In this document: positions 22,701 to 31,709 of the stretch, piece after piece
Layout of the letters: every line of letters starts with the position of its first letter
How positions within the stretch are numbered: the first letter of the stretch is position 1
Assembly (NCBI GenBank): GCA_964399535.1
Contig: CAYNRE010000070.1
Coordinates: 599,203-663,202, forward strand
DNA length: 64,000 bases
Direction of reading: 5' to 3'
Source: CAYNRE01 sp964399535
GTDB lineage: Bacteria; Planctomycetota; Planctomycetia; Pirellulales; CAYNRE01
Notes under the pieces: generated by a model
The model's input: only the letters and a program-made list of their open reading frames with translations
Database searches by the model: none
Told to the model about the DNA's origin: nothing
Program-made: the position numbers and the translations under genes

Positions 22701-25379
22701 GGCCACCATCTGCGACTTGAAGATCTGGGCCAGCCGCACGAATTCGCGCTGCATGGGCGACATGGTCTCGGCGCTGGCCACGGGCGAATCGAAAAAGGTG
22801 CGCAGGGTGCGAAACTGGTAGCTTTGGCCCGCCCTACAGAGCACCTTCTCTTGTTTATGAAACCCGCAGGGCAGGTGCTTCACCGTGCAGCGGAAGTCGT
22901 ACTCCATCTGCGGCAGCTCCTCCTGCACCATCGCCAAAAACCGCTCCAAGATGCGCTGCCGCACGTCGTTTCGAGCCAGGGCCATGATGAACAACGCCCG
23001 GTGCAGACTGATCGAGTCCATCGAGTGCAGGGCCAACACCTTGTTGCCCGTGTAAAGGAACTCGGAATCGATGCTGTACAGCTCGTCGATGAAATCGCGA
23101 CCGAAAAAGTCGTACAAATACTTGCGGTCGCGGTCGACCTGGTAATGGTCGCCGCCAGCCGACTGTTCGGCCACGGCGGCGGCCTCGATCTCGACCGACT
23201 TGCGGAGCATCATCAGCGATTGCGTGGTCAGAAACCGGGCCACATCGACCGAGGCCTCGACCCCCTGCACGGCCCCCTCCAGCCGACGCCCGTGTTCCCC
23301 GTTAAGCTGGGCCGTGTACAGGCCGACCTTGATCTGCCCGACCGGCGCGTCGAGCTGATTGATCATGGTCCGAATCTTGTTGATGCCCTTGATCGGTCCG
23401 CGCAGTTGAATCAGCCCTTCGCCCACTACGCTAATCGAAACCTGGGTCACCGGGTCGACCGAGTCGAGCTTGCCGGCCACGTAGGTGTCGGGGTCTTCGT
23501 TGGCCGCGGCCACCTCCAGGCGGAACTGGCTCTCCCGCGCCCGGTCCTCTCGGGCCTGAGCCTTGAGCGAGTCCTCGTTCTTCTGGGCGGCCACCTGGCG
23601 AAAGTTGGCCAGATTGGCTCGCAACTCGGCGATTTTGTTTTGAGCTTGCTTAACCGCGGAAGCGGGGTCGCTGAAGCCGTATAGAGCCAGGTTTCGTTTC
23701 ACGGCGTCGGCCTCGCGATTTGTGGCGTCGCGCTCCTGGACCAGGCGAGCTCGCTTCTGCTCGGGCGTTTCTCCCTTGGGCGCGGGCTTGGGATCGGCGG
23801 GATCGGCCCCCGGAGCGGGGTCGGCGGGCGAGCTCTCGGCGGGCGGTGGCTCGGGGGCCGACTGGCGCGTGCTACGAAACAGGGCCGGCCCCTCCATCCA
23901 GCGGCGCGCGCGAGCTGCCGTCGGGTCGACCAAAGTCTCATCCTCGGCGCCGGATTCTGAAGCATTGCCGGTTCCGTCCGTCGCGGGCGCCGTCGGGGGC
24001 GCGCTCCCTTGCGCGGTTGCCGGCGTTGCCGCCGCGGGCTCGGGAAGATTGTCAATCTGCTTCTGGAGTGCTTTGGCTTCCGTGTCGGCTTGGTCATACT
24101 GCGACTGCAACTCCACCGCCTTGGCGTATTGGTCTTCGGCCGCCTCGATTTCGTGTTCCAGCCGCCGAAGTTCTTCCGCCGCTCGCACCGCCTCGCGCTC
24201 GGCCGAGCGGCGGTCGTCGGTAAGCTGGTCGGCGCTATCGCGAGCGTCCTCGGCCAACCGCTCGGCCTGGTCGACCGCGGCCCGGTTGTACGATCGCACG
24301 TTGCGATTGATGATCTGGGCCACGCGGTGCGCGTCGCGAAAGTAATACAGCCGGGCCACCCGCGTTTCGACCCTGTCGTCGGGATTGAATACCTCGATCG
24401 GCTGGGGCGCCGGCGGAGCAAACGGCGGAAACTCGACATGCTGGCCGGTCGCTGGGTCGGGATAGGAGTTGAAATCAAACTGCTGTAGCTCGGCTAGCTT
24501 TTCCTCTCCCGCCGCACCGATAAAGCCTGCCTTGTTGCCGGCCAGGTCTGTCAGCGCCTTGTTCGGATCGTTCGAAACCTTGGCGCCCTCGGCTCCGTTG
24601 ATGATCGTCAGCCGGTAGGCGTCGGTCACCATGTTGGTCAGCGTCAACTCCACGGTCCGATCGCCCACGAGCTTCGGGCCCGTGAAGCCCACTGCCGTTT
24701 CAAAACTCTGGTCGGACCCAGCTCGCTTGATCGAAAACAGCGGGGGGTCGGATTCCAAAGCCGGATTTAAGTCCGCATCGCGAAAACGAACGGCCAGCTT
24801 GGCGTTTCCTCCGCCCAACGACTGAAGTTGCCAACTGTCGATCCGCGGGCCGATGGTATCGAACGAGATCGTTTTCGGGTCGGACCAGATGCGTTTCTCG
24901 GTCGACTCATTGGAGTCCAATCGGACGCGGATCGCCCGGGGGCCGCGGTTTTCGATCGGCTTCAGGTCCAGCGTCAAGGTTTTACGCGTGTCGCCCCCTC
25001 CGCCGACCGGCTCGGTTACCTCGGCCTGGGTCACAGGGGTCGATTGCAGGAGCACGGCACCGGCTTCGTCTTCAACCTGAATGAACCCCTCGACCGGCGG
25101 ATCGACCGTTACCCTGATCGCGAGACTACCGACTCGAGTAACCGGGGCGCTGGCTGAAGCCCAGGGCGGATTTTGAAAGACAAATCTCACCCAGTTGATT
25201 TTCTTCTTGGCCGTGGTGGGGGTTGGCGTAGCGGCCATCACTAGGACCGCTGGAGAGACCACAGCGTCCGACCCCGCCCCGCCGACCTGGCTGGCGACCG
25301 TGGGCCCCATAAAGGCAGCATTCACCAGCCAAGCACCGGCAATCACCAACACCAAGGCGATCAAGGGATGGATCCGCAT
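19791..25379 (-). CDS. Giant secretin-like envelope protein
   Basis: A 1862-aa exported protein, start MRIHPLIALVLVIAGAWLVN with GGGAG 8 nt upstream; signal peptide about 1-23. A beta-rich Ig-like part (about 55-300) includes FDTIGPRIDSW. A coiled coil (about 365-455) is followed by a Pro/Ala-rich linker and a second helical part. Near 640-690 a secretin N-domain-like element appears (ISVVGEGLIQLRGPIKGINK, then IRTMINQLDAPVGQIKVGL). A helical region of roughly 600 residues follows. Near 1420-1550 lies a stretch that resembles the secretin pore domain: GTGFEIRPVIQPDGDSIVYD, then VPLLEQIPVAGVLFKPLP and a final beta segment. The C-terminal 250 residues are Pro-rich. I infer an outer-membrane secretin or a relative; the long helical insertion is far outside the usual GspD/PilQ plan. 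No type II secretion genes are nearby. Confidence 0.6.
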   Translation of the reverse strand: MRIHPLIALVLVIAGAWLVNAAFMGPTVASQVGGAGSDAVVSPAVLVMAATPTPTTAKKKINWVRFVFQNPPWASASAPVTRVGSLAIRVTVDPPVEGFIQVEDEAGAVLLQSTPVTQAEVTEPVGGGGDTRKTLTLDLKPIENRGPRAIRVRLDSNESTEKRIWSDPKTISFDTIGPRIDSWQLQSLGGGNAKLAVRFRDADLNPALESDPPLFSIKRAGSDQSFETAVGFTGPKLVGDRTVELTLTNMVTDAYRLTIINGAEGAKVSNDPNKALTDLAGNKAGFIGAAGEEKLAELQQFDFNSYPDPATGQHVEFPPFAPPAPQPIEVFNPDDRVETRVARLYYFRDAHRVAQIINRNVRSYNRAAVDQAERLAEDARDSADQLTDDRRSAEREAVRAAEELRRLEHEIEAAEDQYAKAVELQSQYDQADTEAKALQKQIDNLPEPAAATPATAQGSAPPTAPATDGTGNASESGAEDETLVDPTAARARRWMEGPALFRSTRQSAPEPPPAESSPADPAPGADPADPKPAPKGETPEQKRARLVQERDATNREADAVKRNLALYGFSDPASAVKQAQNKIAELRANLANFRQVAAQKNEDSLKAQAREDRARESQFRLEVAAANEDPDTYVAGKLDSVDPVTQVSISVVGEGLIQLRGPIKGINKIRTMINQLDAPVGQIKVGLYTAQLNGEHGRRLEGAVQGVEASVDVARFLTTQSLMMLRKSVEIEAAAVAEQSAGGDHYQVDRDRKYLYDFFGRDFIDELYSIDSEFLYTGNKVLALHSMDSISLHRALFIMALARNDVRQRILERFLAMVQEELPQMEYDFRCTVKHLPCGFHKQEKVLCRAGQSYQFRTLRTFFDSPVASAETMSPMQREFVRLAQIFKSQMVAELELKQRTIERGLIADRANLDNFRAELLEPVQREALDGIRAANQRLVEAEAGFRELPAELINLAGKIHHQMNDLKQAVDKLNDSIVGLADAKDIMNRIEADQRSNEELRALFSGQNNSFAPQLDSEYQALKLPGEIRLTEKGIRFVFHSADQLRMVAEDLEEFKASYRLNAEQAKITNHAIASLRQGLAKVASRDHAQVGFAAQDLVQLDWGLTDLLFPGNSPSDISAQSIFLDISQADSARLSRVIELVRRLRAAAIEPCTPSEEILQQASAVLQAIDEVQSKSVDEFRVVCQRFVSAIFEKRDFPVTLASAERVARVTRDRLDHRKLLDHLIDEQEEKWIELVEGTRGQIAAIDNYLKRLSIAIEDDLKVQFYDPSFVEMRAASRRCNVTLSQVERTTILTNNRAFCKVTPQATMEFDLPKRDILIQEAMKGAKAVVEDFGALLNDPTFLATAKLLSGQPPATTSSIPKPTGDGTGAIGEDMPMVKDVLTGEGSATDQQALVQSGAPERELGAALEALIPDPAIYKFETGTGFEIRPVIQPDGDSIVYDLDYMYTTNVREPVRADEKHLGRVKRHFIHTQVQTTSFEIREISRYQVALKAARTAKGVPLLEQIPVAGVLFKPLPSAESSIQQNIILGHSTVYPTLFDLMGLRWAPHVVDMDDASLRDAEHVVRGRRQTIENWVYDEASSRVDEFLRIDEQEAQRRGLHRPDLYRRQRIPSPYHPGGYTAEQGVISDPTGHDYRGADGRPPEMRQPAYDPRRHNPTPYELIDPSGSGEAEGVVPETLPDGIQYEVPASERGGAGRGSSRHQQQFDAMGPETLPEPPALPNPGPRSGMRDRGNPRVGRRPNPVRVRPPVGQHSPSAFSERAATDATVDRSAPRPQPAVVQAGYMAPAGTVPPVPGAATAGTAPTTASRWPDRQLPAAVPQQAPAAGLAPGAFGPPIPQSAAPPAGEARPWYKRLLRVKE

Positions 25380-25811
25380 CAGTTCAGCTCCCGTGGCGTG
25401 GCCGCCATCCATCTCGCTGGCGATGAAAGCGCAAAGCCCCCCGTTCGAATTGGGGGGTCACCAAATGTATCGAGTTTTCCGGTCCGGTAACTTAATCCGA
25501 TTTCGCAATCGTTAAGTGCCATTAAACAAGTAAGCGTGTTTTCGTTAACAAAACCTCTGAGGAGTTCGCATCGCGCGCGATCAGAGCATTCCCAACGGCG
25601 CGCCCCACAGGGCACCGCGGGGGGGGCGGCGAACCGGCGACCGCGAGCGGCCCTAGGAAAAGTGCCGCCGGAAGCGGAAAGCGTCGGCCCTGAGCTACGC
25701 GGTGTCGCCTCACCCGCGACGGCTACCCGATCGGCAGCACGCTTGAAGTACCCCTGCCGAGCGCGTCTTTGAAGCAGGCAGCCGGATCTCGTTCAGTCCG
25801 TCAGCAGTTTA
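25380..25811. other. Intergenic region with AT-rich hairpin
   Basis: Upstream region of the giant secretin-like gene. An inverted repeat at 25491-25516 pairs CTTAA with TTAAG and CGATT with AATCG (loop TCGC, 2-nt bulge), inside an unusually AT-rich stretch (25486-25560) that probably contains the promoter. It lies about 110 nt upstream of the start codon. No gene is supported here. Confidence 0.45.
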
Positions 25812-26597
25812 CTAACGAATCGTGGTCACAAACTCCGCGTCGTCGCGGTCGATCCTCAACGCAGAGGCATCGATGGCATTGTCGCGTTGCCGCACCGGGC
25901 GCTGTTTGGCCAGGCTTTGTAGCGTGGTTATGCCCGGAAACGATTTCGCCCAGGCGCCCGCCTTCTCCAGGGCACCTGAGGCGGCGTTGCCGGCCGCCGA
26001 CCCCACGCCCAGAACCAATTGCCCCGTGCCGCTGGCGGCCTGTTTCGCCGCCTGGCCGAAGCGAGAATTGCCGGCGCGTTCCTGAATTCGCTCGACCCGC
26101 TCATCGCAGGCGTCGTGCCACGCCCGCGACCAACCGACGCCCGAGCAGTAACTCACCACCGCCCGCTCACTACCCCAACACTTGAACCGCACCTGCACCC
26201 GGCGATCGTTGAAGATGTAGGTGATGCAATCGTCGCTGTACGCGATTCGCGGCGCGCCCGACGGAAGATTCACGGGCACATACATCATTTCACCCAGTTT
26301 TGGGTGCTTCGCCACGACCACCGTGGGGCCGCCTTCGATGATGGGCCCTTGGTACTCTTTGTCGCCGCTGTAATAGAAGCGGTGTACGTGCAGCGTCTCG
26401 GGAATATCCACCCGTACCGAGTCGGGCCCGGCCGGATTCAGCACCACGGCGGGCAAGCCTCGCTCGTGCGCGCCGGGGTCGTAAACCACCAGTTCGTTGA
26501 GTCCCGCTTCACGTGGCTCGACCGCCCAAAGCGGCGCAGGCATTAGGGCCAAGACCAAAGCCCATCTCCAACATCGGCTTTCCAGTCTGGCTCGCAT
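25812..26597 (-). CDS. Exported protein of unknown function
   Basis: A 261-aa protein with signal peptide (RWALVLALMPAPLWAVEPRE) after the ATG at 26597, which has a G-rich ribosome site directly upstream. The mature part is beta-rich (LPAVVLNPAGPDSVRVDIPE, GPIIEGGPTVVVAKHPKLGE) with four to five Cys residues (SDDCITYIF, RFKCWGSE, YCSGVGW, HDACDER) that could form disulfides. A Gly/Ala-rich hydrophobic helix follows (GTGQLVLGVGSAAGNAASGA). I do not recognise the family. It points the same way as the giant secretin-like gene, 432 nt upstream of it, and might be a partner. Confidence 0.7.
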   Translation of the reverse strand: MRARLESRCWRWALVLALMPAPLWAVEPREAGLNELVVYDPGAHERGLPAVVLNPAGPDSVRVDIPETLHVHRFYYSGDKEYQGPIIEGGPTVVVAKHPKLGEMMYVPVNLPSGAPRIAYSDDCITYIFNDRRVQVRFKCWGSERAVVSYCSGVGWSRAWHDACDERVERIQERAGNSRFGQAAKQAASGTGQLVLGVGSAAGNAASGALEKAGAWAKSFPGITTLQSLAKQRPVRQRDNAIDASALRIDRDDAEFVTTIR

Positions 26598-26991
26598 GCT
26601 AGCCCCCCCGCTCAACCGCAATTCGACGCTGTCACGGGTGGTGGCCACGGCCCGGCCGTTTTGGCGCCGGCACCCGTTGTTACCGCCATTATCGGCAAAC
26701 TCACGCAGGGGGACCGAGACTTACCCCCTGGAAATGCTGAAAAAGGCGAACTTCCGCCGCGGCGATTACATGAATTACCGGCGACACAGGCTGTTAATTC
26801 GCCGCTGATAAACCGCTTGGATACAAGCAGTTGGATAACTGCGCCACAGCCTGGCCACGGCTCCTGAAACCGCAGCACTCGGCACTCAACCCCGGGCGCC
26901 ACAATCGCTCGGTATCTTGGGATGCGCCGGCCCGATCGGCCGATAGCCTGGGTAATTTAACCCTTTTCGGCGCGGCCTTAGCAATCTCCAG
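26598..26991. other. Intergenic region, nothing recognised
   Basis: About 390 nt between two leftward genes for exported proteins. Short plus-strand frames exist but have no family resemblance and no ribosome site. The stretch 26760-26850 is relatively AT-rich and may hold the promoter of the downstream gene. Confidence 0.35.
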
Positions 26992-27612
26992 TTAGCGACT
27001 TTGAATTTCCTCGAGCTGGATTTCCAGATGCGTGAACTGAGAAAAGTACTGTTTCACGATCGGGTCGCTCTCATTGCAAGGTACTAGCGAAACCCAACGT
27101 GCCGGCCCCTTTGGCACCCAGAAAACCACCTGACTGTGCCAAACAATCGGAGCGTCGCGCGGCGGGGTCGCCTGCTCGGCGGTGCCGGCGTAGGCCAAGA
27201 GCCGAACCCGCACATTGCCACCCTTAAGCTGCTGATGATCGCCGCCGTCGTGAAACAGCCGGGCCGTGCAAATGGGCTGCCCCGAACTCAAGAATCGCAG
27301 GGCGGGCTCGGTTAGCGTCACCCGGCCCGCGGTCATTTGAGTCGCGGGAAAAGGAAAGGTCTTCTGAACCAGATTGAACTGCCCCCCCCCTTCCTGAGGA
27401 AGGCTAATGGCAACCGTATCGGCAGGGGTGAGGCTGCAAAACTCGCGGGCCACTAGCAGTGTGTCGTCGTAACCGTAATTGTACTTGGGTAAGCAATTCC
27501 AAGTGCAAACCCGCTGGCGGTGATGGCCCGCACAAACCAAACCGGTCAAACATCCGGCCGCCAGCAACACGGCGAGCGGACCACGAACCGGAGCGAGCAG
27601 GTGAACCGACAT
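26992..27612 (-). CDS. Probable lipoprotein of unknown function
   Basis: A 206-aa protein. The ATG at 27612 follows GAGAGGG and begins MSVHLLAPVRGPLAVLLAAG, with Cys next (LAAGC), an acceptable though not ideal lipobox, so the mature N terminus may be lipid-modified. The body is beta-rich, with KTFPFPATQMTAGRVTLTEP and QVVFWVPKGPARWVSLVPCN, suggesting an immunoglobulin-like or jelly-roll fold. There is no known family match in my memory. It is the upstream member of a loose minus-strand group with the next exported protein. Confidence 0.68.
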   Translation of the reverse strand: MSVHLLAPVRGPLAVLLAAGCLTGLVCAGHHRQRVCTWNCLPKYNYGYDDTLLVAREFCSLTPADTVAISLPQEGGGQFNLVQKTFPFPATQMTAGRVTLTEPALRFLSSGQPICTARLFHDGGDHQQLKGGNVRVRLLAYAGTAEQATPPRDAPIVWHSQVVFWVPKGPARWVSLVPCNESDPIVKQYFSQFTHLEIQLEEIQSR

Positions 27613-27906
27613 GGCCAGATCCCTCTCAAGGCGAGCACCGCGGAACGACCGATCAACCACCCCTTTTTGGGAGGAATCGACCCCGCGGAGGGCGACACTC
27701 GACGCGAAATAGCCCTCTGGCAGGCTCACCGTCCAAGGGGCGCAGGAGCGTTTTGCCCCGGTAGCCCAGCTTGAAGCTCCGCGGGGCGTCTGCCTTCCGG
27801 CGCGGTCCTACCGGCTTCTCCCCGTTCCGGCTCGCCTCGGCGGCATCGGCCCGGTACATTCGTCGCTTCCACCCACGCAACCCGCATCCCGGAGCCCCCG
27901 CGGACC

Positions 27907-28887
27907 ATGAAATCGGCGCTCATCCAGCAGCCTGGGCAGCTCGAATTCGTCGAAGTGCCGCTTCCCGACTTGAGCAAAATTCCCGGCGAGCCGATCCTGG
28001 TTCAGTTGCACGCGGGCGTGCTCTGCGCCAGCGATTTCCCACGTTACCTGGGGGGTGCCTGGGACGTTCCCTTTCCCAGGCCGCTCGGCGATAGCCTGCA
28101 CGAGTGCATTGGCCAGATCGTCGAAAGCCGATCGCCTCGGTTTCGAGTCGGCGACTACACCCTGGCCATTCCGCCCGATCAGCGTGGCTTGAGCGAAGTA
28201 TTCCTGGCCGATGCCTCGATGGCCGTCCACCTGCCGACCGATTTCCGGCCCCGGGAGCATTTAATCCTGGCTCAACCGCTGGGAACGATTCTATGGGCGG
28301 CCCGTAAACTGCCTAATTTGCTCGACCTCGACGTCGCCATAGTCGGTCAAGGGCCAATCGGGCTGCTCTGGTCGCACCTGGTGTCGAACATGGGGGCGCG
28401 CCGAATCATCGCCCTCGACAAGCTCGACTACCGGCTCGAGTTTTCTCGTAAAATGCGGGCCACCCACACGGTTCAGGTCGACGCGGTCGACCCGGTCGCC
28501 GCCGTGCGCGAGGCCACCGACGGCCGCGGAGCCGACGTGGTCATCGAAGCCGTGGGGCACCAGGCCGAAACCATCAATCTCTCGATTCAGCTGGCGGCCA
28601 AGCACGGTACGGTGCTGTTGTTCGGCATGCCCGACGCCGAGCATTACCCGATGGCCACCTGGGAAATCATCCGTCAGAACCTGCGCGTCATTGGTTCGGT
28701 GCACCCCAACGTGCAGCGCGACTTGCCGCTGGCCTTGGACATGATTCGCCAGGGGCGGATCGACGTTTCCACGCTCATCACCCACCGCTTCCGCTTCGAG
28801 CAAGCGCAAGAGGCGTTCGATTTGGCCATCGCCCGCCGCGGCAACCCCATCAAGGTGCTGCTAACCACCGACCACTTCTCGGAGTAA
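27907..28887 (+). CDS. MDR-family zinc-dependent dehydrogenase
   Basis: A 326-aa medium-chain dehydrogenase/reductase. The catalytic zinc ligands appear as C40 in GVLCASDF and H65-E66 in DSLHECIG. The NAD(P) site is VAIVGQGPIGLLW with the acidic strand end RIIALDKLDYRLE. The structural-zinc lobe with its four Cys is missing, which makes the protein shorter than the usual 340-360 aa. GADVVIEAVGHQAETINLSI is typical of the sorbitol/threonine dehydrogenase branch. It oxidises a secondary alcohol or polyol in principle; the substrate is unknown. It stands alone, convergent with the DegP-like gene. Confidence 0.88.
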   Translation: MKSALIQQPGQLEFVEVPLPDLSKIPGEPILVQLHAGVLCASDFPRYLGGAWDVPFPRPLGDSLHECIGQIVESRSPRFRVGDYTLAIPPDQRGLSEVFLADASMAVHLPTDFRPREHLILAQPLGTILWAARKLPNLLDLDVAIVGQGPIGLLWSHLVSNMGARRIIALDKLDYRLEFSRKMRATHTVQVDAVDPVAAVREATDGRGADVVIEAVGHQAETINLSIQLAAKHGTVLLFGMPDAEHYPMATWEIIRQNLRVIGSVHPNVQRDLPLALDMIRQGRIDVSTLITHRFRFEQAQEAFDLAIARRGNPIKVLLTTDHFSE

Positions 28888-28995
28888 TGTTTGAACTCTC
28901 GGGCCAATTCCACGCTTCGGGCCAACTCGGGGCCCCCGGGAATCGGCCGGGCCGCTTGGCGGGTCACACGGCCCGCTCGAGGGCAATCGTCCGAG

Positions 28996-30372
28996 TTAGC
29001 GAGTCGCCGAGCCGCTCACCTGCAGGTGACCGAAGAGCGTGTGCCGATCGCGGAGAATGTAAAATTTCATCGGCTCGAAGTCGGCCAGGTCCGGGTGGTT
29101 GAGGATGTAGGTCACATTCTCCAGCGACACCGTCTCCCAAATGTGCATTCCCACCAGTACGTCGCCGCGGCGAATGCCTTGCTCGGCGGCTGGGCTGTCG
29201 GGCCGCACGGCGGTTACCAGCAAGCCCCCGCGGTACTGCGTGGCGAACTCGCGAAACTTCTTGGAGCTAATCGGGGCCAGCCGCATTCCCAACAGGTCCC
29301 AGCTCGGTTCGCTGCTGGTCGATATCCCTCGGGCCGGTGCGCCAGCCAGCTTGAGGGGGAGCCGAATGGTCTCGCTTCCCCGGCGAACTTCCAACTCCAC
29401 GCCGTCGCCGGCGCGGTGACCCAGCAAGGCACACTCCAGGTCGAGCGGCCGCTGCACGGGGCTGCGCCCCACTCGCACAATCACGTCGCCTACTTCCAGC
29501 CCGGTGGTCACCGCGGGGCTATCGTCGGCCACGCCCGCCACGACCACGCCCTCGGCCTGCCGATCGGCCTGCCGGCTCACGACCAGCCCGTGCCAGGTGT
29601 GATCGATCCGACGAACACTGAGCAACTCGGTGGCCACGCTCAGCACCTTGTCGACCGGAATGGCGAAGCCGATCCCCTGGGCCCCGGCCCGCACCGCCAC
29701 GTTGATGCCGATCAACTCGCCGTCGATATTCAAAAGCGGTCCGCCCGAATTCCCCGGATTGATGCTGGCGTCGGTCTGGATCAGGTCTTCGTACTGCTGC
29801 CCTTCTCCCACTTCCACCGTCCGGTGCAGGGCGCTGATGATTCCCCGGGTAACCGTGTGCTGATAGCCGAAGGCATTGCCGACCGCGATTACCGGTTCGC
29901 CCGGCATCAAATCGCTCGAAGTGCCGCAGGCAATGACCGGCAGGGGCCGGGAGACGTCGATCTTCACCACCGCCAGGTCGGTTTGGGGATCGCGAGAAAC
30001 GATCCGGGCGATATAAGTCTCGCCATCGGCCAGGGTGACGTTGATTTTCTTCACCCCTTCGACCACGTGGTGGTTTGTCACGATGTAGCCGCGAGGGTCG
30101 AGCACCACGCCGGTGCCCATGCCGTTGACATGCCGCTCACCGTCGGGCGAATTCAAGAGGTCGGCGTCCGATAGCTCCTTCTCGCCGTGAATGTTCACGA
30201 CCGCGTCGCGGACCCGCTCGACCGCCTTGACGATCGCGGTCCGCCGCAGCTCCGACCCGCGGACGGGGGCGCGGCTGGGTAGGGCGACCCAAACCAGGGC
30301 CAGACTAGCCAGCCCGATTCCCACACGGCACACGGGGGAACATCGGCGCAAAGCGGCGTGACGATGCAACAT
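28996..30372 (-). CDS. DegP/HtrA-type serine protease with two PDZ domains
   Basis: A 458-aa periplasmic protease. The N-terminal hydrophobic segment (about 16-38) is a signal peptide or anchor. The trypsin-like domain carries the triad H102 (VTNHHVV), D132 (TDLAVVKI) and S209 (NPGNSGGPL). Two PDZ domains follow at about 265-345 and 365-455 (DSPAVTTGLEVGDVIVRVG; DSPAAEQGIRRGDVLVGM). The domain order fits DegP/HtrA, which degrades or refolds misfolded envelope proteins. The gene stands alone between a convergent dehydrogenase and an intergenic gap. Confidence 0.94.
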   Translation of the reverse strand: MLHRHAALRRCSPVCRVGIGLASLALVWVALPSRAPVRGSELRRTAIVKAVERVRDAVVNIHGEKELSDADLLNSPDGERHVNGMGTGVVLDPRGYIVTNHHVVEGVKKINVTLADGETYIARIVSRDPQTDLAVVKIDVSRPLPVIACGTSSDLMPGEPVIAVGNAFGYQHTVTRGIISALHRTVEVGEGQQYEDLIQTDASINPGNSGGPLLNIDGELIGINVAVRAGAQGIGFAIPVDKVLSVATELLSVRRIDHTWHGLVVSRQADRQAEGVVVAGVADDSPAVTTGLEVGDVIVRVGRSPVQRPLDLECALLGHRAGDGVELEVRRGSETIRLPLKLAGAPARGISTSSEPSWDLLGMRLAPISSKKFREFATQYRGGLLVTAVRPDSPAAEQGIRRGDVLVGMHIWETVSLENVTYILNHPDLADFEPMKFYILRDRHTLFGHLQVSGSATR

Positions 30373-30762
30373 AGGGTGCTGTCGTGGGTGATTCGAGGCG
30401 GGAGGCGGGGCAGGGGGCCCGCGGCGCGTCGTGCGCCGCGGCCCGGCACATCCGGCAGGGCGTGGAACGCTATCAGAATCGGCGCCCCGTTCGGCGACCC
30501 GTTAGCACCGCTAGTACCGGCCGGCAGAAGACGCCCAGCTTGACACCCACAGCTCTACCGCCCGGGGGCGCCGCGTAAGGAGGGCAAAGTTTAGCGGCCA
30601 GCCGGGTAACCCGCGCGGATTGGCCTGCGCGGCATCGACCCGCTGGGCCCAGTCCCCAGCTACGCAGCGCAGGGCCGGCGGAACCGCGACTGGACTCCGC
30701 GATACGACCGAAGCACCCCAGAGGCAAACGCGCCGGCCCTTCGAATCCCGCTCATAGGGCTT
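30373..30762. other. Intergenic region, nothing recognised
   Basis: About 390 GC-rich nt upstream of the DegP-like gene and downstream of the lipoprotein gene. Overlapping frames on both strands have no ribosome site and no family resemblance. I see no repeat or hairpin worth noting. Confidence 0.35.
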
Positions 30763-31320
30763 CTAGCGCCAGTCGCCGCCGGTCGATGGGGTGCGGTAGC
30801 GGGGTACCCGTGAGTGGCTCATGCCGTTGGGGGCCCGGCGAAACAGGCCCGTGCCGGGCTCCCAGGCGTTTCCCGAATGCCAGGCGGCCACTTGCTCGGC
30901 AAGGCCCCCTTGGCCCGATCGGCGGGCCGGGAGACGCGTTCTCACCTGCGATTGGGGAACGGGAACCGGCTCAGGGGCCATTTCCCCCTCAGGGCCTGGC
31001 GCGGGCCCGTGCACCGGATCAGGCCCAAACAAGGGTCGGGTCGGCACCGGATGAAAATTGGGGTGGTAGTAGCGGGCATCGGGACCGTAGGGCGACTCGT
31101 CCGTGGCTTGGTGCCCACAGCCACGGCCGCAGGCTCCCCCGTTCCCGCTGCAGCAAACCCCACCACCGGCGGTAAGGGCGTCGCAGGGCGCGTCGACGTG
31201 GCTCAGACCCAGCGAGCAGTTGCCGTGGAGCACAATGCTTTGGCCGGGGCAACAACCCGAGAGTAGCGCGGCCGCGATCGCCAGCGCACCTGCCTTGCTG
31301 ATATGGTCGAATCGCGTCAT
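30763..31320 (-). CDS. Cys-rich lipoprotein, unknown function
   Basis: A 185-aa protein. From the ATG at 31320 it reads MTRFDHISKAGALAIAAALL, followed by SGC: a good lipobox (LSGC), so a lipid-anchored envelope protein is likely. The next 60 residues are Cys/Gly-rich (CCPGQ, GGVCCSGNGGACGRGCGHQ); the rest is Pro-rich and probably extended. No family is recognised. Such small Cys-rich exported proteins are common in planctomycetes, whose cell walls have been described as protein-rich. The longer open frame upstream has no better start. Confidence 0.62.
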   Translation of the reverse strand: MTRFDHISKAGALAIAAALLSGCCPGQSIVLHGNCSLGLSHVDAPCDALTAGGGVCCSGNGGACGRGCGHQATDESPYGPDARYYHPNFHPVPTRPLFGPDPVHGPAPGPEGEMAPEPVPVPQSQVRTRLPARRSGQGGLAEQVAAWHSGNAWEPGTGLFRRAPNGMSHSRVPRYRTPSTGGDWR

Positions 31321-31709
31321 TTCGATTCTCACCCCGTTGGTCCTGGCCGCGGCCTGCCGAGGCACGGCGCACCACGACCCCATTTGGGCGTGCCCATCAG
31401 TGTCGATCGGCCACGCTTGCGGCGGAAAATGAGGAATAATCGCTAACGGTTCGCCAATTCGCCCAGGGTCGGCAAACGGCAGCGGCGGCGGGTGGCTTTG
31501 GGCAGGCGCGGGAGGTGCAGCGAAGTGTTCCGCCGGGGTACAACGGCTCCGACTGGTTAGCCTGTTTGCCCAGCTTGCATTGTTTCAAATATTCGAGCCG
31601 GCGGGGGGCGATAACCTCTTTGGTGTCTGCGATGCCCAGGAGGGGCTGGCCGACGGCACGGACGTAGCGCGGACGGGAATCCAGGCCGCTAGCCCCCCAC
31701 GCGTCGACG
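31321..31709. other. Intergenic region, nothing recognised
   Basis: Divergent gap between the Cys-rich lipoprotein and the HEAT-repeat gene, so both promoters should lie in it. It contains no convincing gene. The relatively AT-rich part at 31425-31450 and 31560-31600 may carry the promoters. Confidence 0.35.

Noticed and set aside
30741..30770. Possible tRNA T-arm (TTCGAATCCC)
   Set aside because: No matching acceptor stem, D-arm or anticodon arm can be built around it, so it is a chance match.
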